A DNA stretch of 43,050 nucleotides from CAZKUR01 sp964556005 (GTDB taxonomy: Bacteria; Bacteroidota; Ignavibacteria; Ignavibacteriales; Ignavibacteriaceae): assembly GCA_964556005.1 (NCBI GenBank), contig CAZKUR010000031.1, forward strand, positions 1-43,050. Direction: 5' to 3'. Positions 34,370 through 43,050 of the stretch are shown piece by piece; the first letter of the stretch is position 1; each line of letters begins with the position of its first letter. Below the pieces are notes generated by a model. That model searched no databases, was not told the DNA's origin, and was given only the letters and a program-made list of their open reading frames with translations. Both the position numbers and the translations under genes were made by a program.

Positions 34370-36978
34370 ATGTCAAGATATGTTGCGATAATTATTTCTG
34401 CTATCCTATTTTTTACAGTTACTGTAAATTGTCANNNNNNNNNNNNNNNNNNNNNNNNNNNNNNNNNNNNNNNNNNNNNNNNNNNNNNNNNNNNNNNNNN
34501 NNNNNNNNNNNNNNNNNNNNNNNNNNNNNNNNNNATGTTGCGATAATTATTTCTGCTATCCTATTTTTTACAGTTACTGTAAATTGTCAACCAAAGAATA
34601 ACCGGCCTCTTCCCCCTGTACAGCATGCGCCTAATAGGGAATTCCACATGATAAATCTTGATTTAAATTTTCACTTTGATATTAAGAAAAAGGAAGTAAT
34701 CGGAAAGGCAACAGAGAAGATTGTACCGCTTCGTCTTAATTATAACACTGTAAAACTTAATGCCGTTGATATGAAAATTGACAAAGTAACTTTAGGCAGC
34801 AAAACTCTTTCCTTTAAATATGACGGAAAAATTCTTTCAATTAATTTAGATAAAAACTACGGATTGAATGACACTTTAACATATTCTATTAGTTATACGA
34901 CAGTACCAAAGCAGGGAATATTTTTCATTCTACCCGATAAAGGTTATCCAGACCGTATACCTGAAATCTGGAGCCAAAGCGAATCCGAAGATGCACGTTA
35001 TTGGTATCCGTGTCATGACTACCCAGACGATTTTTCTACAAGTTCGCTCACCGCCACTGTTCCTTCGGATTGGGTAGTTGCATCGAATGGGATACTTAAA
35101 AAAGTCAAAACAGATAAAGCAAATCATACAAAAACTTTTTACTGGGTAGAAAACAAGCCTCACGTCGTTTATTTAAATTCAATTGTGGCAGGCAAATACA
35201 AAATTCTTAAATCGAAATGGGATGACGTTCCTATTTATTATTATGTCGAGCCGGAATATGTTAAAGAAGCGGAATCAAATTTTTCTCATACTCCAGACAT
35301 TCTCAAATATTTTTCAGATGTAACGGGATATCATTATGCATGGTCAAAACTCTCATTATCGGCGGTAACAGATTTTACCGAAGGCGGAATGGAAAACGTC
35401 TCGGCAATAACGTTAACAGACAGAACTTTTCACGATAAAAATGCGGACCCACAGGTTTCCACGACAGATCTTGTTTCCCACGAAACAGCACATCAATGGT
35501 TTGGAGATTTATTGACATGCCGGTCATGGTCGCAGGCGTGGCTGAATGAAGGATTCGCTACTTACTTTGAAGCATTGTACGGAAGGCACGCTTTCGGTAA
35601 TGATCATTTTAATTATGAAATGTCGAAGGATCAGAAACAGGTAATTAGAGCTGATAATAGAGACCGTCAATCTACAATCTATAGAAGATACAATTCTCCC
35701 GAAGATGTTTTCAGTGTTTACATTTACCAGCGCGGAGCGGATATTTTAAACATGCTCAGAGGAGTTTTAGGCGATCAGCTTTTCTTCAAAGCTATTAAGC
35801 ATTACGTACACGAATTTCAATTTCAAAATGTAAGCACACACAATTTAGCGGATGCAGTTCGTGAAGCAACAGGTGAAAATTTAGATTGGTTCTTTAAAGA
35901 ATGGCTGCATAAAGCCGGCCATCCCGATTACGAAGTGAAATATGATTATAATGATTCAAACCACCTGTTAAATTTGACTGTTAACCAAACGCAAAAAGTC
36001 GACAGCCTAACTCCCGTTTTCAAAATGCCTGTAGATATTTATATAGTCACTCCATCGGAAAAAATAACAAAGAGGATTTGGGTCGACTCTCTTCAAAATT
36101 CATTTACTTTTGATGTTTCTGAAAAACCTTTAATGGTAAATTTTGATGAAGGTAATTTTATTTTGAAAGAATTAAATTTCAATAAATCGGTCGATGAATT
36201 AACTTACCAGCTACAGAATGATACTAATGCGGCAGGAAGAATTTGGGCAGTAAATCAACTTGAAAAAGAAAAGGGGGATACCGTTGTCAGCGCAATTACT
36301 CAAGCTTTGAAGGCAGATCCTTTCTGGGGAGTTAGAGCGGAATGTGCAACTGCACTCGCGAAATTCAAAAATAATGTTTCACAAGAAGCCTTAATTGCAG
36401 CTTTAAATGATAAAGATCCCAGAGTTCAGGTGATTGTGATAAATTCCTTAGCTAATTTCAGAAAAACCAATGTTGCAAAACTTGTTAAAGCAAAATTTGA
36501 ACAAACAGATAATTATTTTGTAAAAGCTGCTTCAGTTACAACTTATTCAAAAGTGGATTCCAGTGATGCTTTACCTTTAGTTGAAAACGCGCTCAAGTTA
36601 AATTCATACCGGCAGGTTATCCGGAATGCCGCACTCAACGCCCTGGGAAATCTTGATTCCGTTAAAGCATATAATGAAGCAGTTACCTTTTCTGCTTACG
36701 GCCAGCCGCAAATGCTTAGAATATTCTCTATTGTATTTTTGATCCGGCATAATATCGATAAAAGTAAAACAATAAAACTCTTAAGCGAATATTCCAGCGA
36801 TCCTTATTGGATAGCAAAACTAATTGCTGTTAACGGCCTGGGACAGGTCGGCGATAAAAGCGTAATTCCCCTGCTGAAAAAAATTGAAAAAGAAGATACG
36901 AATTTCAGAATCGTAGAAGGCGCTCAAAGATCAATTAACATGATTGAAAAACGAGAAGCTGGCGAGGGGAAATCTTAA
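34370..36978 (+). CDS. M1 family aminopeptidase with C-terminal HEAT-like repeats (split by a false assembly gap)
   Basis: When the 100 N and one copy of the flanking 55-base duplication (155 bases in all) are removed, the frame runs unbroken from the ATG at 34370 and gives 817 residues, close to the 813 of the paralogue downstream. The signal peptide is MSRYVAIIISAILFFTVTVN. The M1 domain then contains GGMENVSAITL (substrate binding) and the zinc site HETAHQWFGD (His, Glu and His at 319, 320 and 323 after correction), with the third ligand in NEGFATYFEAL. The C-terminal third contains HEAT-like repeats (for example GVRAECATALAKFKNN, DPRVQVIVINSLANF, WIAKLIAVNGLGQVGDKSVIP). M1 enzymes release N-terminal amino acids from peptides; a periplasmic or surface location is inferred. 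It is the first of a tandem pair, 72 bases before the second. Confidence 0.94.
34380..34434 (+). repeat. 55-base contig-end overlap, left copy
   Basis: It is identical to 34535-34589 on the other side of the N run. It encodes the M1 signal peptide. Such an exact overlap at a scaffold join is an assembly artefact rather than a biological repeat. Confidence 0.93.
34435..34534. other. False assembly gap (100 N)
   Basis: Both flanks carry the same 55 bases, so the two contigs overlap and nothing is missing. Merging them restores a continuous M1 reading frame. Confidence 0.93.
34535..34589 (+). repeat. 55-base contig-end overlap, right copy
   Basis: It is identical to 34380-34434; see the left copy. 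Its length of exactly 55 matches a k-mer size commonly used by de Bruijn assemblers. Confidence 0.93.
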
Positions 36979-37050
36979 GTTAATATAAGATTAATGTATT
37001 AAATTTAATTGTTCATTTTAAACAGTTAAAAAATTAATAGGAGTTTAAAA

Positions 37051-39492
37051 ATGTATTTGCGGGCATGTCTATTGATATTGACAATGTCAATTTGCAGCAT
37101 TCTATTAAATGCACAGGATAAAAGCACTAAACTTCCGCCCCAACATCACGCACCCAACCGGGAATTCAATATGCTGAACATCGATCTGAATCTTCATTTC
37201 GATTTGCTCAACAAGAAACTTTTAGGAGAAGCAACGGAAACTTTAATTCCTCTTAGAATGAATTATGATTCTCTTCATCTTGATGCCGTCGGTATGAAAA
37301 TAATAAATATTGAAATGAACGGGCAAGATCTTCCATATAAATACGACGGGAAAAAATTAACTGTTGCTCTCGGTAAATCATACAACATCGATGATACGCT
37401 GACTTATGTAATAAACTATACAACAGTTCCAAAATCAGGAGTGTATTTTATTTTGCCGGATAGCTCATATCCCAACCGGACTCCTCAGATATGGAGCCAG
37501 AGTGAAATGGAAGATGCGCGGTATTGGTTCCCGTGTCATGATTACCCTGACGATTTTATAACCAGTTCAGTAACTGCAACCGTACCGGAAGACTGGACTG
37601 TAATTTCAAATGGGCATCTCGACAGTGTCGATGATGATCCGGTTGCAAAGCAAAAAACTTTTTATTGGGTGGAAGACAAGCCGCATGTAATCTATTTAAT
37701 TTCAATTGTTGCGGGGAAATATTCCGAAATAAAAAGCAATTTCGGAGGAATACCTGTGGACTATTATGTCCCTGCAGATCAAGTTGAAAACGCAAAACAA
37801 AATTTTTCTTCTACACCAGATATTTTGAAATTTTATTCTGATGTAACCGGGCAGATTTATCCTTGGAATAAATTATCTTTATCAACCGTTTCCGATTTTA
37901 CATTCGGCGGGATGGAAAACGTTTCAGCGATTACCCTTACCGAAGGTACATTGCATGATAAATTTTCCGAACCTCAGGTATCGAGTGTCAGTCTTGTTGC
38001 ACATGAAACCGCCCATCAATGGTTTGGGGATTTGCTGACTTGCCGTACTTGGTCGCAGGCATGGCTGAATGAAGGATTTGCTACATTTTTTGAGGCTCTT
38101 TATACACAGCATGCTTACGGCGAAGATGAGTTTGATTACGAAATGAGACGAGATCATATGGCCGTTATTCATGCTGATAACCAGGAAAGAAAACCAACTG
38201 TTTACAACCGCTATAATTACCCGGTCGATGTTTTCAGTACATACATTTACCCGAGGGGTGCATCGATACTTAACATGATGAGGGGGATGTTGGGCGATTC
38301 GCTTTTCTTTAAATCAATCAGGCATTATGTGCAGAAATTTAAGCATGAGAATGTCGATACGCATAATTTTAAAAATGCCGTTCAGGAAGCAACCGGGTAC
38401 AATCTCGAATGGTTCTTCAACGAATGGCTTTATAAAGCCGGGCATCCGGTGTTTGATGTTTCGTATAAGTATAATGAAACTAATCATAAACTTTTATTGA
38501 CCGTTAAACAAACACAAAAAATCGATAGTTTAACTCCCGTTTACAAAATGCCGGTTGATATTTATATTGTTACTCCTTCGGAAAAAATAACAAAGAAAAT
38601 TTGGGTCGATTCACTTCAAAATACATTTACCTTTAACGTTTCCGAAAAACCGCTGATGGTAAATTTTGATGAAAATAATTTACTGCTCAAAGAAATGAAA
38701 TTCGATAAATCAAAAGAAGAATTAGAATATCAATTAAAAAATGATCCGAACGTCGCCGGAAGAATATGGGCAGCAGAACAATTAACTTCATTAAAGAACA
38801 CACAAGCAGCCCAAGCATTAATTTATGCAATGAAAAACGATTCATTCCACGGAGTAAGGGAAGCTTGCGCAGGCTATCTTTCGAATTTTACTCCTGATAG
38901 TAAAATAAAAGAAGCTCTATTTTCTGCTTTAAATGATAAAGATTTAAGAGTTGTCGATGCTGCAATAAGAACACTCGGTAAATATAGTGGCGATGATGTA
39001 TTCGATAAATTAAATTCTCTTTATGCCGGAAGTAAAAATTATTTTGTTAAAGCGGCAGTCGTTTCTTCAATTGCTTCTATCGATTCGGTAAAAGCGCAAC
39101 CAATTATCGACAGCGCATTGGTTACAAACTCTTATCAAAACATAATTAAAGAAGCAGGCTTAAGAGCCTTAATAAAAATAAATCCTAAAAAAGCTTTTAG
39201 CACGGCATTAGATTTTGCAAGGTACGGACAACCTGACGGTTTAAGAGCAACAGCAATAGGTTTAATCGCCCGGCTCGATACAAGCAAAATCGATGCTTTA
39301 AATTTATTAAAAAAATATGCCGCTGATCCCTACATCTGGGTAAGAATGCAGGCGGTAGCCGGCATTGGTAAAATCGGAACTGTCAAGGATATACCTTTCC
39401 TTGAAGATAGAGATAAACAGGAAACCGACGGCAGAATTATAAAAGCAATTGATGAAGCGGTTGATTCGATAATGAATAAAGGAAATTCTTAA
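37051..39492 (+). CDS. M1 family aminopeptidase with C-terminal HEAT-like repeats (tandem paralogue)
   Basis: This protein has 813 residues. A signal peptide spans 1-21 (cleavage after LLNAQ). The M1 catalytic domain contains GGMENVSAITL and the zinc ligands H318, E319 (catalytic), H322 and E341 in HETAHQWFGD and NEGFATFFEAL. From about residue 560 onward HEAT-like repeats follow (GVREACAGYLSNF, DLRVVDAAIRTLGKY, WVRMQAVAGIGKIG). It is closely similar along its length to the enzyme at 34370, beginning with the shared HAPNREF motif after the signal peptide. The ribosome site AGGAG precedes the ATG by 9 bases. The pair arose by tandem duplication and is likely co-transcribed. Two hairpins after the stop separate it from the convergent glycosyltransferase gene. 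Confidence 0.95.
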   Translation: MYLRACLLILTMSICSILLNAQDKSTKLPPQHHAPNREFNMLNIDLNLHFDLLNKKLLGEATETLIPLRMNYDSLHLDAVGMKIINIEMNGQDLPYKYDGKKLTVALGKSYNIDDTLTYVINYTTVPKSGVYFILPDSSYPNRTPQIWSQSEMEDARYWFPCHDYPDDFITSSVTATVPEDWTVISNGHLDSVDDDPVAKQKTFYWVEDKPHVIYLISIVAGKYSEIKSNFGGIPVDYYVPADQVENAKQNFSSTPDILKFYSDVTGQIYPWNKLSLSTVSDFTFGGMENVSAITLTEGTLHDKFSEPQVSSVSLVAHETAHQWFGDLLTCRTWSQAWLNEGFATFFEALYTQHAYGEDEFDYEMRRDHMAVIHADNQERKPTVYNRYNYPVDVFSTYIYPRGASILNMMRGMLGDSLFFKSIRHYVQKFKHENVDTHNFKNAVQEATGYNLEWFFNEWLYKAGHPVFDVSYKYNETNHKLLLTVKQTQKIDSLTPVYKMPVDIYIVTPSEKITKKIWVDSLQNTFTFNVSEKPLMVNFDENNLLLKEMKFDKSKEELEYQLKNDPNVAGRIWAAEQLTSLKNTQAAQALIYAMKNDSFHGVREACAGYLSNFTPDSKIKEALFSALNDKDLRVVDAAIRTLGKYSGDDVFDKLNSLYAGSKNYFVKAAVVSSIASIDSVKAQPIIDSALVTNSYQNIIKEAGLRALIKINPKKAFSTALDFARYGQPDGLRATAIGLIARLDTSKIDALNLLKKYAADPYIWVRMQAVAGIGKIGTVKDIPFLEDRDKQETDGRIIKAIDEAVDSIMNKGNS

Positions 39493-39506
39493 AAACAGCA
39501 TAGCAG

Positions 39507-39550
39507 CCTACAAGGTCTGCACATCGTCATGCAGAGAGTAACCTTATAGG
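39507..39550. terminator. Hairpin after the M1 pair
   Basis: CCTACAAGGT (39507-39516) pairs with ACCTTATAGG (39541-39550) with one mismatch or wobble; an inner CTGC/GCAG stem continues it. No T run follows, so it may be a folded 3' end or a repeat element. Confidence 0.4.
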
Positions 39551-39571
39551 TTATCTATCGATTTGTATTTA

Positions 39572-39620
39572 AAGATGATATTTTTTCGCACAGCAAGATA
39601 TGTCGAAAAGATGTCATCTT
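39572..39620 (+). terminator. Probable intrinsic terminator between convergent genes
   Basis: AAGATGATATTTTTTCG (39572-39588) pairs with CGAAAAGATGTCATCTT (39604-39620), 14 of 17 positions matching plus wobbles, followed by a T run. It is placed to end the M1 transcript and could also act on the opposing strand. Confidence 0.65.
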
Positions 39621-39685
39621 TTTTCACCACTCATATTTTAAGGTTGCCCGTCTATTTCCACGCTGCAAACTTTGGAGTTATTCAC

Positions 39686-40546
39686 CTAAAGTTTATTTTT
39701 TACAAATAATTTCTTCAACCGTTTAGTTACCGGGTGGAGGAAAATTAAAATTGCTCTCACCCAATCCGGGAATTGCTGATCCAGTTTTGCATCAAAATCC
39801 CAATTGCTCATTTTAATTCGGTCATTCATAACGGCAGGATGTGATTCTTCAAATCTTTTTAAATTACCAAGGTCATCATAAGTTTGTACCGAATCTGCAA
39901 ACTTGACAACTTCTTCATCGCTTCCGTAAAGTTTGTGGAAGTCGATGCGTTTTCTTAGAAGTGTATCGGGAGGACGCACATAACCGTAATGGTAAATCTC
40001 GGCATCGATATTTACTCTTTTTATTTTTGATCCGTTGCGGTGCCTGAAATCCATTGCATCACCCCATGAAATAATATCGGGATTTCTTTTTATTACCCTG
40101 ACTTCCCTGATGTACCAGTTCCTGTAATTATCCTGGAAGTAATCGAAGCTGCCGTAAAAATGTTTGTATTTAAATCTTAACCCTTCAGCTTCAGGGTTGC
40201 TAAGATGCTTTCTCATTTCCGATTGAATAAGCGGAATATATTTTTCATGAAGCACTTCATCGGCTTGAATGTAAAAGCACCAATCGCCTGTACATTTTTC
40301 CAAAGCATGATTTGTTTCAACCGAAAGAAGTTTGCCGCCTTCACGCAGACTCATGTCCCATTCGGTATTAATAATTTTTATTTTATCGCTATTAATAGAT
40401 TTCACTACTTCGAGTGTGTTATCTTCGGAAATTCCGACATTAACAATCATCTCATCGCATAATGGAAGAATAGAAAGTATGGCTTCTTTAAAAGGATAAA
40501 AATATTTTACACCGTTCCTTACAATTGTAAAACCGGAAACTTTCAT
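39686..40546 (-). CDS. Glycosyltransferase family 2-like protein
   Basis: This protein has 286 residues. The GT-A fold start is clear: VSGFTIVRNGVKYFYPFKEAI, then CDEMIVNVGISEDNTLEVV, and the metal/nucleotide-binding QADE at residues 94-97 (in CFYIQADEVLH), which takes the place of the usual DxD. There is no transmembrane domain; the C-terminus is basic (KRLKKLFVKNKL) and may touch the membrane. It probably adds a sugar to a cell-envelope glycan or lipid in the cytoplasm. It starts 3 bases after the stop of the ABC exporter gene on the same strand, so the two form an operon. The pairing with an MsbA-like flippase suggests lipopolysaccharide or glycolipid work, but donor and acceptor are unknown. 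Confidence 0.88.
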   Translation of the reverse strand: MKVSGFTIVRNGVKYFYPFKEAILSILPLCDEMIVNVGISEDNTLEVVKSINSDKIKIINTEWDMSLREGGKLLSVETNHALEKCTGDWCFYIQADEVLHEKYIPLIQSEMRKHLSNPEAEGLRFKYKHFYGSFDYFQDNYRNWYIREVRVIKRNPDIISWGDAMDFRHRNGSKIKRVNIDAEIYHYGYVRPPDTLLRKRIDFHKLYGSDEEVVKFADSVQTYDDLGNLKRFEESHPAVMNDRIKMSNWDFDAKLDQQFPDWVRAILIFLHPVTKRLKKLFVKNKL

Positions 40547-40549
40547 AAT

Positions 40550-42376
40550 CTATAATTTGAATTGCATGTTGTAAAGTCTTTGATATAGTCCGCCATGTTT
40601 CATCAATTGTATATGATTTCCTTCCTCAACAATTTTTCCTTTATCAATTACAATGATTTTATCAGCATTTTGTGTGGTTGAAAGCCGGTGTGCAATAACG
40701 ATTGAAGTACGCCCTTTCATCAGTCTTTCAATAGCCTGCTGAACGAGAACTTCCGATTCGGTATCAAGCGAAGAGGTTGCTTCATCTAAAATTAGAATGG
40801 GCGGATTTTTAAGCAATGCGCGAGCAATGGAAATTCTCTGCCTTTCGCCGCCGGAAAGCTTAGTGCCGCGGTCGCCTATAACGGTATCATATCCTTTACT
40901 TAAATCCTTGATAAAATCGTGAGCATTTGCGGCTCTGGCAGCATCAATAACGTTATCCTGTGAAAGCTCGTTTAATCCGTAAGCAATATTGTTGCGTATG
41001 GTATCGTTGAACAAAATAGTTTCCTGTGTAACGATTCCCATCATACTTCGAAGAGAATTTATTTTTATGTTCCTGATATCCGTTCCGTCAATTTTTATAC
41101 TGCCGGTTATAACGTCGTAAAACCTTGGTATCAAATCTACAAGGCTGGATTTCCCAGCGCCGCTTGGACCGACGATAGCAAGTATAGAACCTTTTGGAAT
41201 TGTTAAACAGATTTCCTCCAGTATCATATCGCTGGTATCGTATTTAAAGCTGACGTTTTCAAATTCTATTTTATCCTTGAACGATTTAATCCCGACTGCA
41301 TTAGGTGCATCTATAATTTGCGGTTTAGTATCTAAAATAGAAAATACTCTTTCGGAGGCGGCTGTACCTTCTTTTATGCTGTTGAACATTTGCCCGAATA
41401 ATTTTAACGACGGCATCATCTGGAAAAAGACTCCGAGATAAAAAAAGAATTCTCCCGGCGACATGTTGCTTTTTCCGAGAACAATTTCACTGCCTATGAA
41501 GTAAAGAATTATGGTAACTGCAATAACCCCGATGAATTCCGTTATCGGTGCAGCTAATGCTCTTCTTCTTACAAGGCTTTTGATCAGATCGAAATATTTA
41601 ATGTCTTTTTCCCTAAACCTGTCTATCTCGTATTTTTCCATCCCGAATGCTTTAACGATTCGCATCGCGCCGATTGTCTCATCCAGGATAGAGGTTATAT
41701 CGGCGATTCTTTCCTGCGATCTTATGCTCCGGCGTTTTAAAGAATTTCCGATTTTCGCGAGGACAAAACCTGTGAGAGGGAGAACTATATAAATTAATAA
41801 CGTTAGCTTCCAGTTAAGAATGAAAAGCGTGGCGGAGAAAATTATGATAAGAGTCGGATCCCTGAAGATGCTGTTTATTACAGCTATCATCGAGTCTTTA
41901 ATTATCTGGACATCGTTTATTATTCTTGAAATTAATATCCCTTTTTTCTCTTCCGTAAAATATGAGAGGGACAGTTCATGAAAATGCGAGTAAAGATCGA
42001 AACGTATATCTTTTATCATTCCCTGCTCAACGGTGGACATGAAGAATGTCTGCAAATAAGAGAAAAGATTTTTTAAGAAATAAACAATTATCATCCCGAC
42101 GCACAGGTAAACTATAAGATCTATCTTCGAGTATTTAGATGCAATCTCCGTAAGCGTATATGATAAATATTCCTTGAGATGAAAAAAACTAAAGCTTATA
42201 GGTGCGGTCGGCTGGGATGCCTGCGCCTGCTGGTTGAACAGAAGATTTATAAACGGCATAATAAGCCCGATAGCCAGTAAACTGAAGATGACGTAAAGTA
42301 TCATCATTATGTTAGCCAGTATCAGTGGCTTTTTATACGGTTTTAGATACTTGAAAAATCTCCAGAAAACCTTCAT
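40550..42376 (-). CDS. MsbA-like ABC exporter (fused permease and ATPase)
   Basis: This protein has about 608 residues from the internal ATG at 42376 (MKVFWRFFKYLKPYKK), where this family normally begins. An in-frame ATG at 42511 would add 45 residues of atypical sequence from a relatively GC-rich stretch; neither start has a clear ribosome site. Six transmembrane helices fill about the first 330 residues. The ATPase domain follows, with Walker A GPSGAGKSS, Q-loop TQETILF, signature LSGGERQRISIARAL, Walker B ILILDEATSSLD and switch His in IAHRLST. As a homodimer in the inner membrane, relatives flip lipid A or other lipids outward. It is first in an operon with the GT2 gene, which supports an envelope-glycolipid role. 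A peptide or drug exporter is the alternative. Confidence 0.93.
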   Translation of the reverse strand: MKVFWRFFKYLKPYKKPLILANIMMILYVIFSLLAIGLIMPFINLLFNQQAQASQPTAPISFSFFHLKEYLSYTLTEIASKYSKIDLIVYLCVGMIIVYFLKNLFSYLQTFFMSTVEQGMIKDIRFDLYSHFHELSLSYFTEEKKGILISRIINDVQIIKDSMIAVINSIFRDPTLIIIFSATLFILNWKLTLLIYIVLPLTGFVLAKIGNSLKRRSIRSQERIADITSILDETIGAMRIVKAFGMEKYEIDRFREKDIKYFDLIKSLVRRRALAAPITEFIGVIAVTIILYFIGSEIVLGKSNMSPGEFFFYLGVFFQMMPSLKLFGQMFNSIKEGTAASERVFSILDTKPQIIDAPNAVGIKSFKDKIEFENVSFKYDTSDMILEEICLTIPKGSILAIVGPSGAGKSSLVDLIPRFYDVITGSIKIDGTDIRNIKINSLRSMMGIVTQETILFNDTIRNNIAYGLNELSQDNVIDAARAANAHDFIKDLSKGYDTVIGDRGTKLSGGERQRISIARALLKNPPILILDEATSSLDTESEVLVQQAIERLMKGRTSIVIAHRLSTTQNADKIIVIDKGKIVEEGNHIQLMKHGGLYQRLYNMQFKL

Positions 42377-42559
42377 TTTATGCCGGTATAATTGCTTTAA
42401 TGCTAATTTAAGAGAAGTAAAAATAAGCATTGGTTCTGCGAATTGAAAGAAAGGGGAATATTCTGGTTTGGGCTGAAAAGATAAAGAGTTTAATTTGCGA
42501 TACACCGCCATGGTGCGACCAGGGCAGTCCCGGTTTTAAAGTGTGAGAAAGTTGCCAGA

Positions 42560-42579
42560 TGTCACGGTGCACCGTGACA
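42560..42579. promoter_or_regulatory. 20-base perfect palindrome, possible operator
   Basis: The half-site TGTCACGGTG is followed immediately by its exact reverse complement. It is much more GC-rich than its surroundings and lies 48 to 184 bases upstream of the ABC exporter start, depending on which start is used. No T run follows, so a regulator site or repeat is more likely than a terminator. Confidence 0.45.
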
Positions 42580-42770
42580 CTGTATGTTGGAAAGGATTAG
42601 AATCATAAATCGTTAATCATTGTTCTGAAATCAACCTTAACGAATGGTGAATATTTAGATAGATTAAATGAATTAACAAAAAAATAACTAAAATGTTTTC
42701 AACTTCGCTTGCTTTTGTTTTTTTTCTATTTTAGTGGTAATTATTCAATTTAATTTCTGAGGGAGGCTAA

Positions 42771-42908
42771 ATGGTACGGGATAAAAATAGTTCGGGAAGA
42801 AAAGCCTTAACTTTTCATTTAATAGGTTTAGTAAAATTTACATTCAACTTTTCTTTTCGCAGAATTTCATTTCTTTTAATTAAAACAAAGCAATTAAAAT
42901 TTATATAA
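42771..42908 (+). CDS. Possible small basic protein (45 residues)
   Basis: A strong ribosome site (GAGGGAGG, 42759-42766) lies directly before the ATG. The 45-residue product is basic and rich in Phe, Leu and Lys (KALTFHLIGLVKFTF, RRISFLLIKTK). No family is recognised. The ribosome site is the only good evidence. It could be a true small protein, a leader peptide for the gene at 43004, or the truncated start of a lost gene. Confidence 0.3.
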   Translation: MVRDKNSSGRKALTFHLIGLVKFTFNFSFRRISFLLIKTKQLKFI

Positions 42909-43003
42909 CAATTAATTAAATATATCAATACAATTACATTATTTATTTAATTGTATTTATCAGTATTTATTAATTCGTTTTATCTGAATAAAAGGATAGT
43001 TTT

Positions 43004-43050
43004 ATGTCAAAAATAAAATATGTACTAATAATTATATTGCTGCTTTACGG
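43004..43050 (+). CDS. Start of an exported protein, cut by the window end
   Basis: The ATG at 43004 follows AAAGGATAG. The first 15 codons read MSKIKYVLIIILLLY, a typical signal-peptide start (charged residues then a hydrophobic run). Nothing more can be said about the product. Confidence 0.6.
   Translation, partial: MSKIKYVLIIILLLY

Larger units (their letters stand above)
42377..43003. other. Divergent intergenic region with palindrome and a small ORF
   Basis: The region holds the possible N-terminal extension of the ABC gene (to 42511), a 20-base perfect palindrome at 42560, and a 45-codon ORF with a strong ribosome site at 42771. The rest is AT-rich. Promoters for the ABC operon (minus) and for the gene starting at 43004 (plus) should lie here. 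Confidence 0.5.

Noticed and set aside
34370..34600. Frameshifted or truncated M1 pseudogene
   Set aside because: The frame change across the N run disappears when the 55-base contig overlap is merged.
42377..42511. 45-residue N-terminal extension of the ABC exporter
   Set aside because: The sequence is atypical for the family and more GC-rich than its surroundings; the internal ATG at 42376 fits the family start. Not fully excluded.
1..43050. CRISPR arrays, tRNA or rRNA genes, insertion sequences
   Set aside because: Scanning by eye found no regularly spaced repeats, no tRNA T-arm signatures and no transposase motifs.

Overview
The window looks like part of a metagenome-assembled scaffold from the Ignavibacteria/Chlorobi side of the Bacteroidota. 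It is AT-rich, and many secreted proteins begin with short MKK-type signal peptides. A subtilisin at 17957-20944 ends in the NYPNPFNPTT-type type IX secretion sorting domain typical of that group. Three runs of exactly 100 N (2221-2320, 12284-12383, 34435-34534) are scaffold placeholders. The third is flanked on both sides by the same 55 bases, so it is a false gap that splits an intact gene. No rRNA, tRNA, CRISPR array, insertion sequence or phage gene was seen.

Layout. 1-5986: the 3' part of a YncE-like propeller/phosphoesterase gene cut by a gap, a palindromic repeat, an unknown membrane-anchored coiled-coil protein, a POT-like MFS transporter and rsgA. 6450-13211: a tricorn-like protease, a small secreted helical-repeat protein, a TPR protein, a four-helix membrane protein and hemL (interrupted by a gap). 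13552-17733: the most distinctive region, a cluster of small outer-membrane beta-barrels and glycine-tethered lipoproteins, including a perfect 579-bp duplication. 17957-23914: a T9SS-type subtilisin and an M16 peptidase. 24014-33103, minus strand: a propeller lipoprotein overlapping an M50 protease, a stretch of gene remnants, then xerD, a 7TM-HD phosphohydrolase and a HAD phosphatase in one overlapping operon, then an SSS-family symporter and a DUF1579 protein. 33408-39492, plus strand: truA and two tandem M1 aminopeptidases with C-terminal HEAT-like repeats. 39686-42376, minus strand: a family 2 glycosyltransferase and an MsbA-like ABC exporter. The window ends in the first codons of another exported protein.

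How the genes may work together. Seven exported or membrane peptidases (tricorn-like, S8, M16, M50, two M1) plus a POT-type transporter suggest a cell that digests external protein and imports peptides; this is inference from family roles. The best candidate for an undescribed system is the barrel/lipoprotein cluster. Its units read barrel then lipoprotein A, an identical mature barrel then lipoprotein B, then a lipoprotein fusing A-type and B-type domains, then a divergent barrel. Each of the three lipoprotein genes ends in the same hairpin stem, which carries one compensatory base-pair change. This pattern points to a cassette family that duplicates, fuses and is homogenised, probably displayed at the cell surface. 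Its function cannot be read from the sequence.
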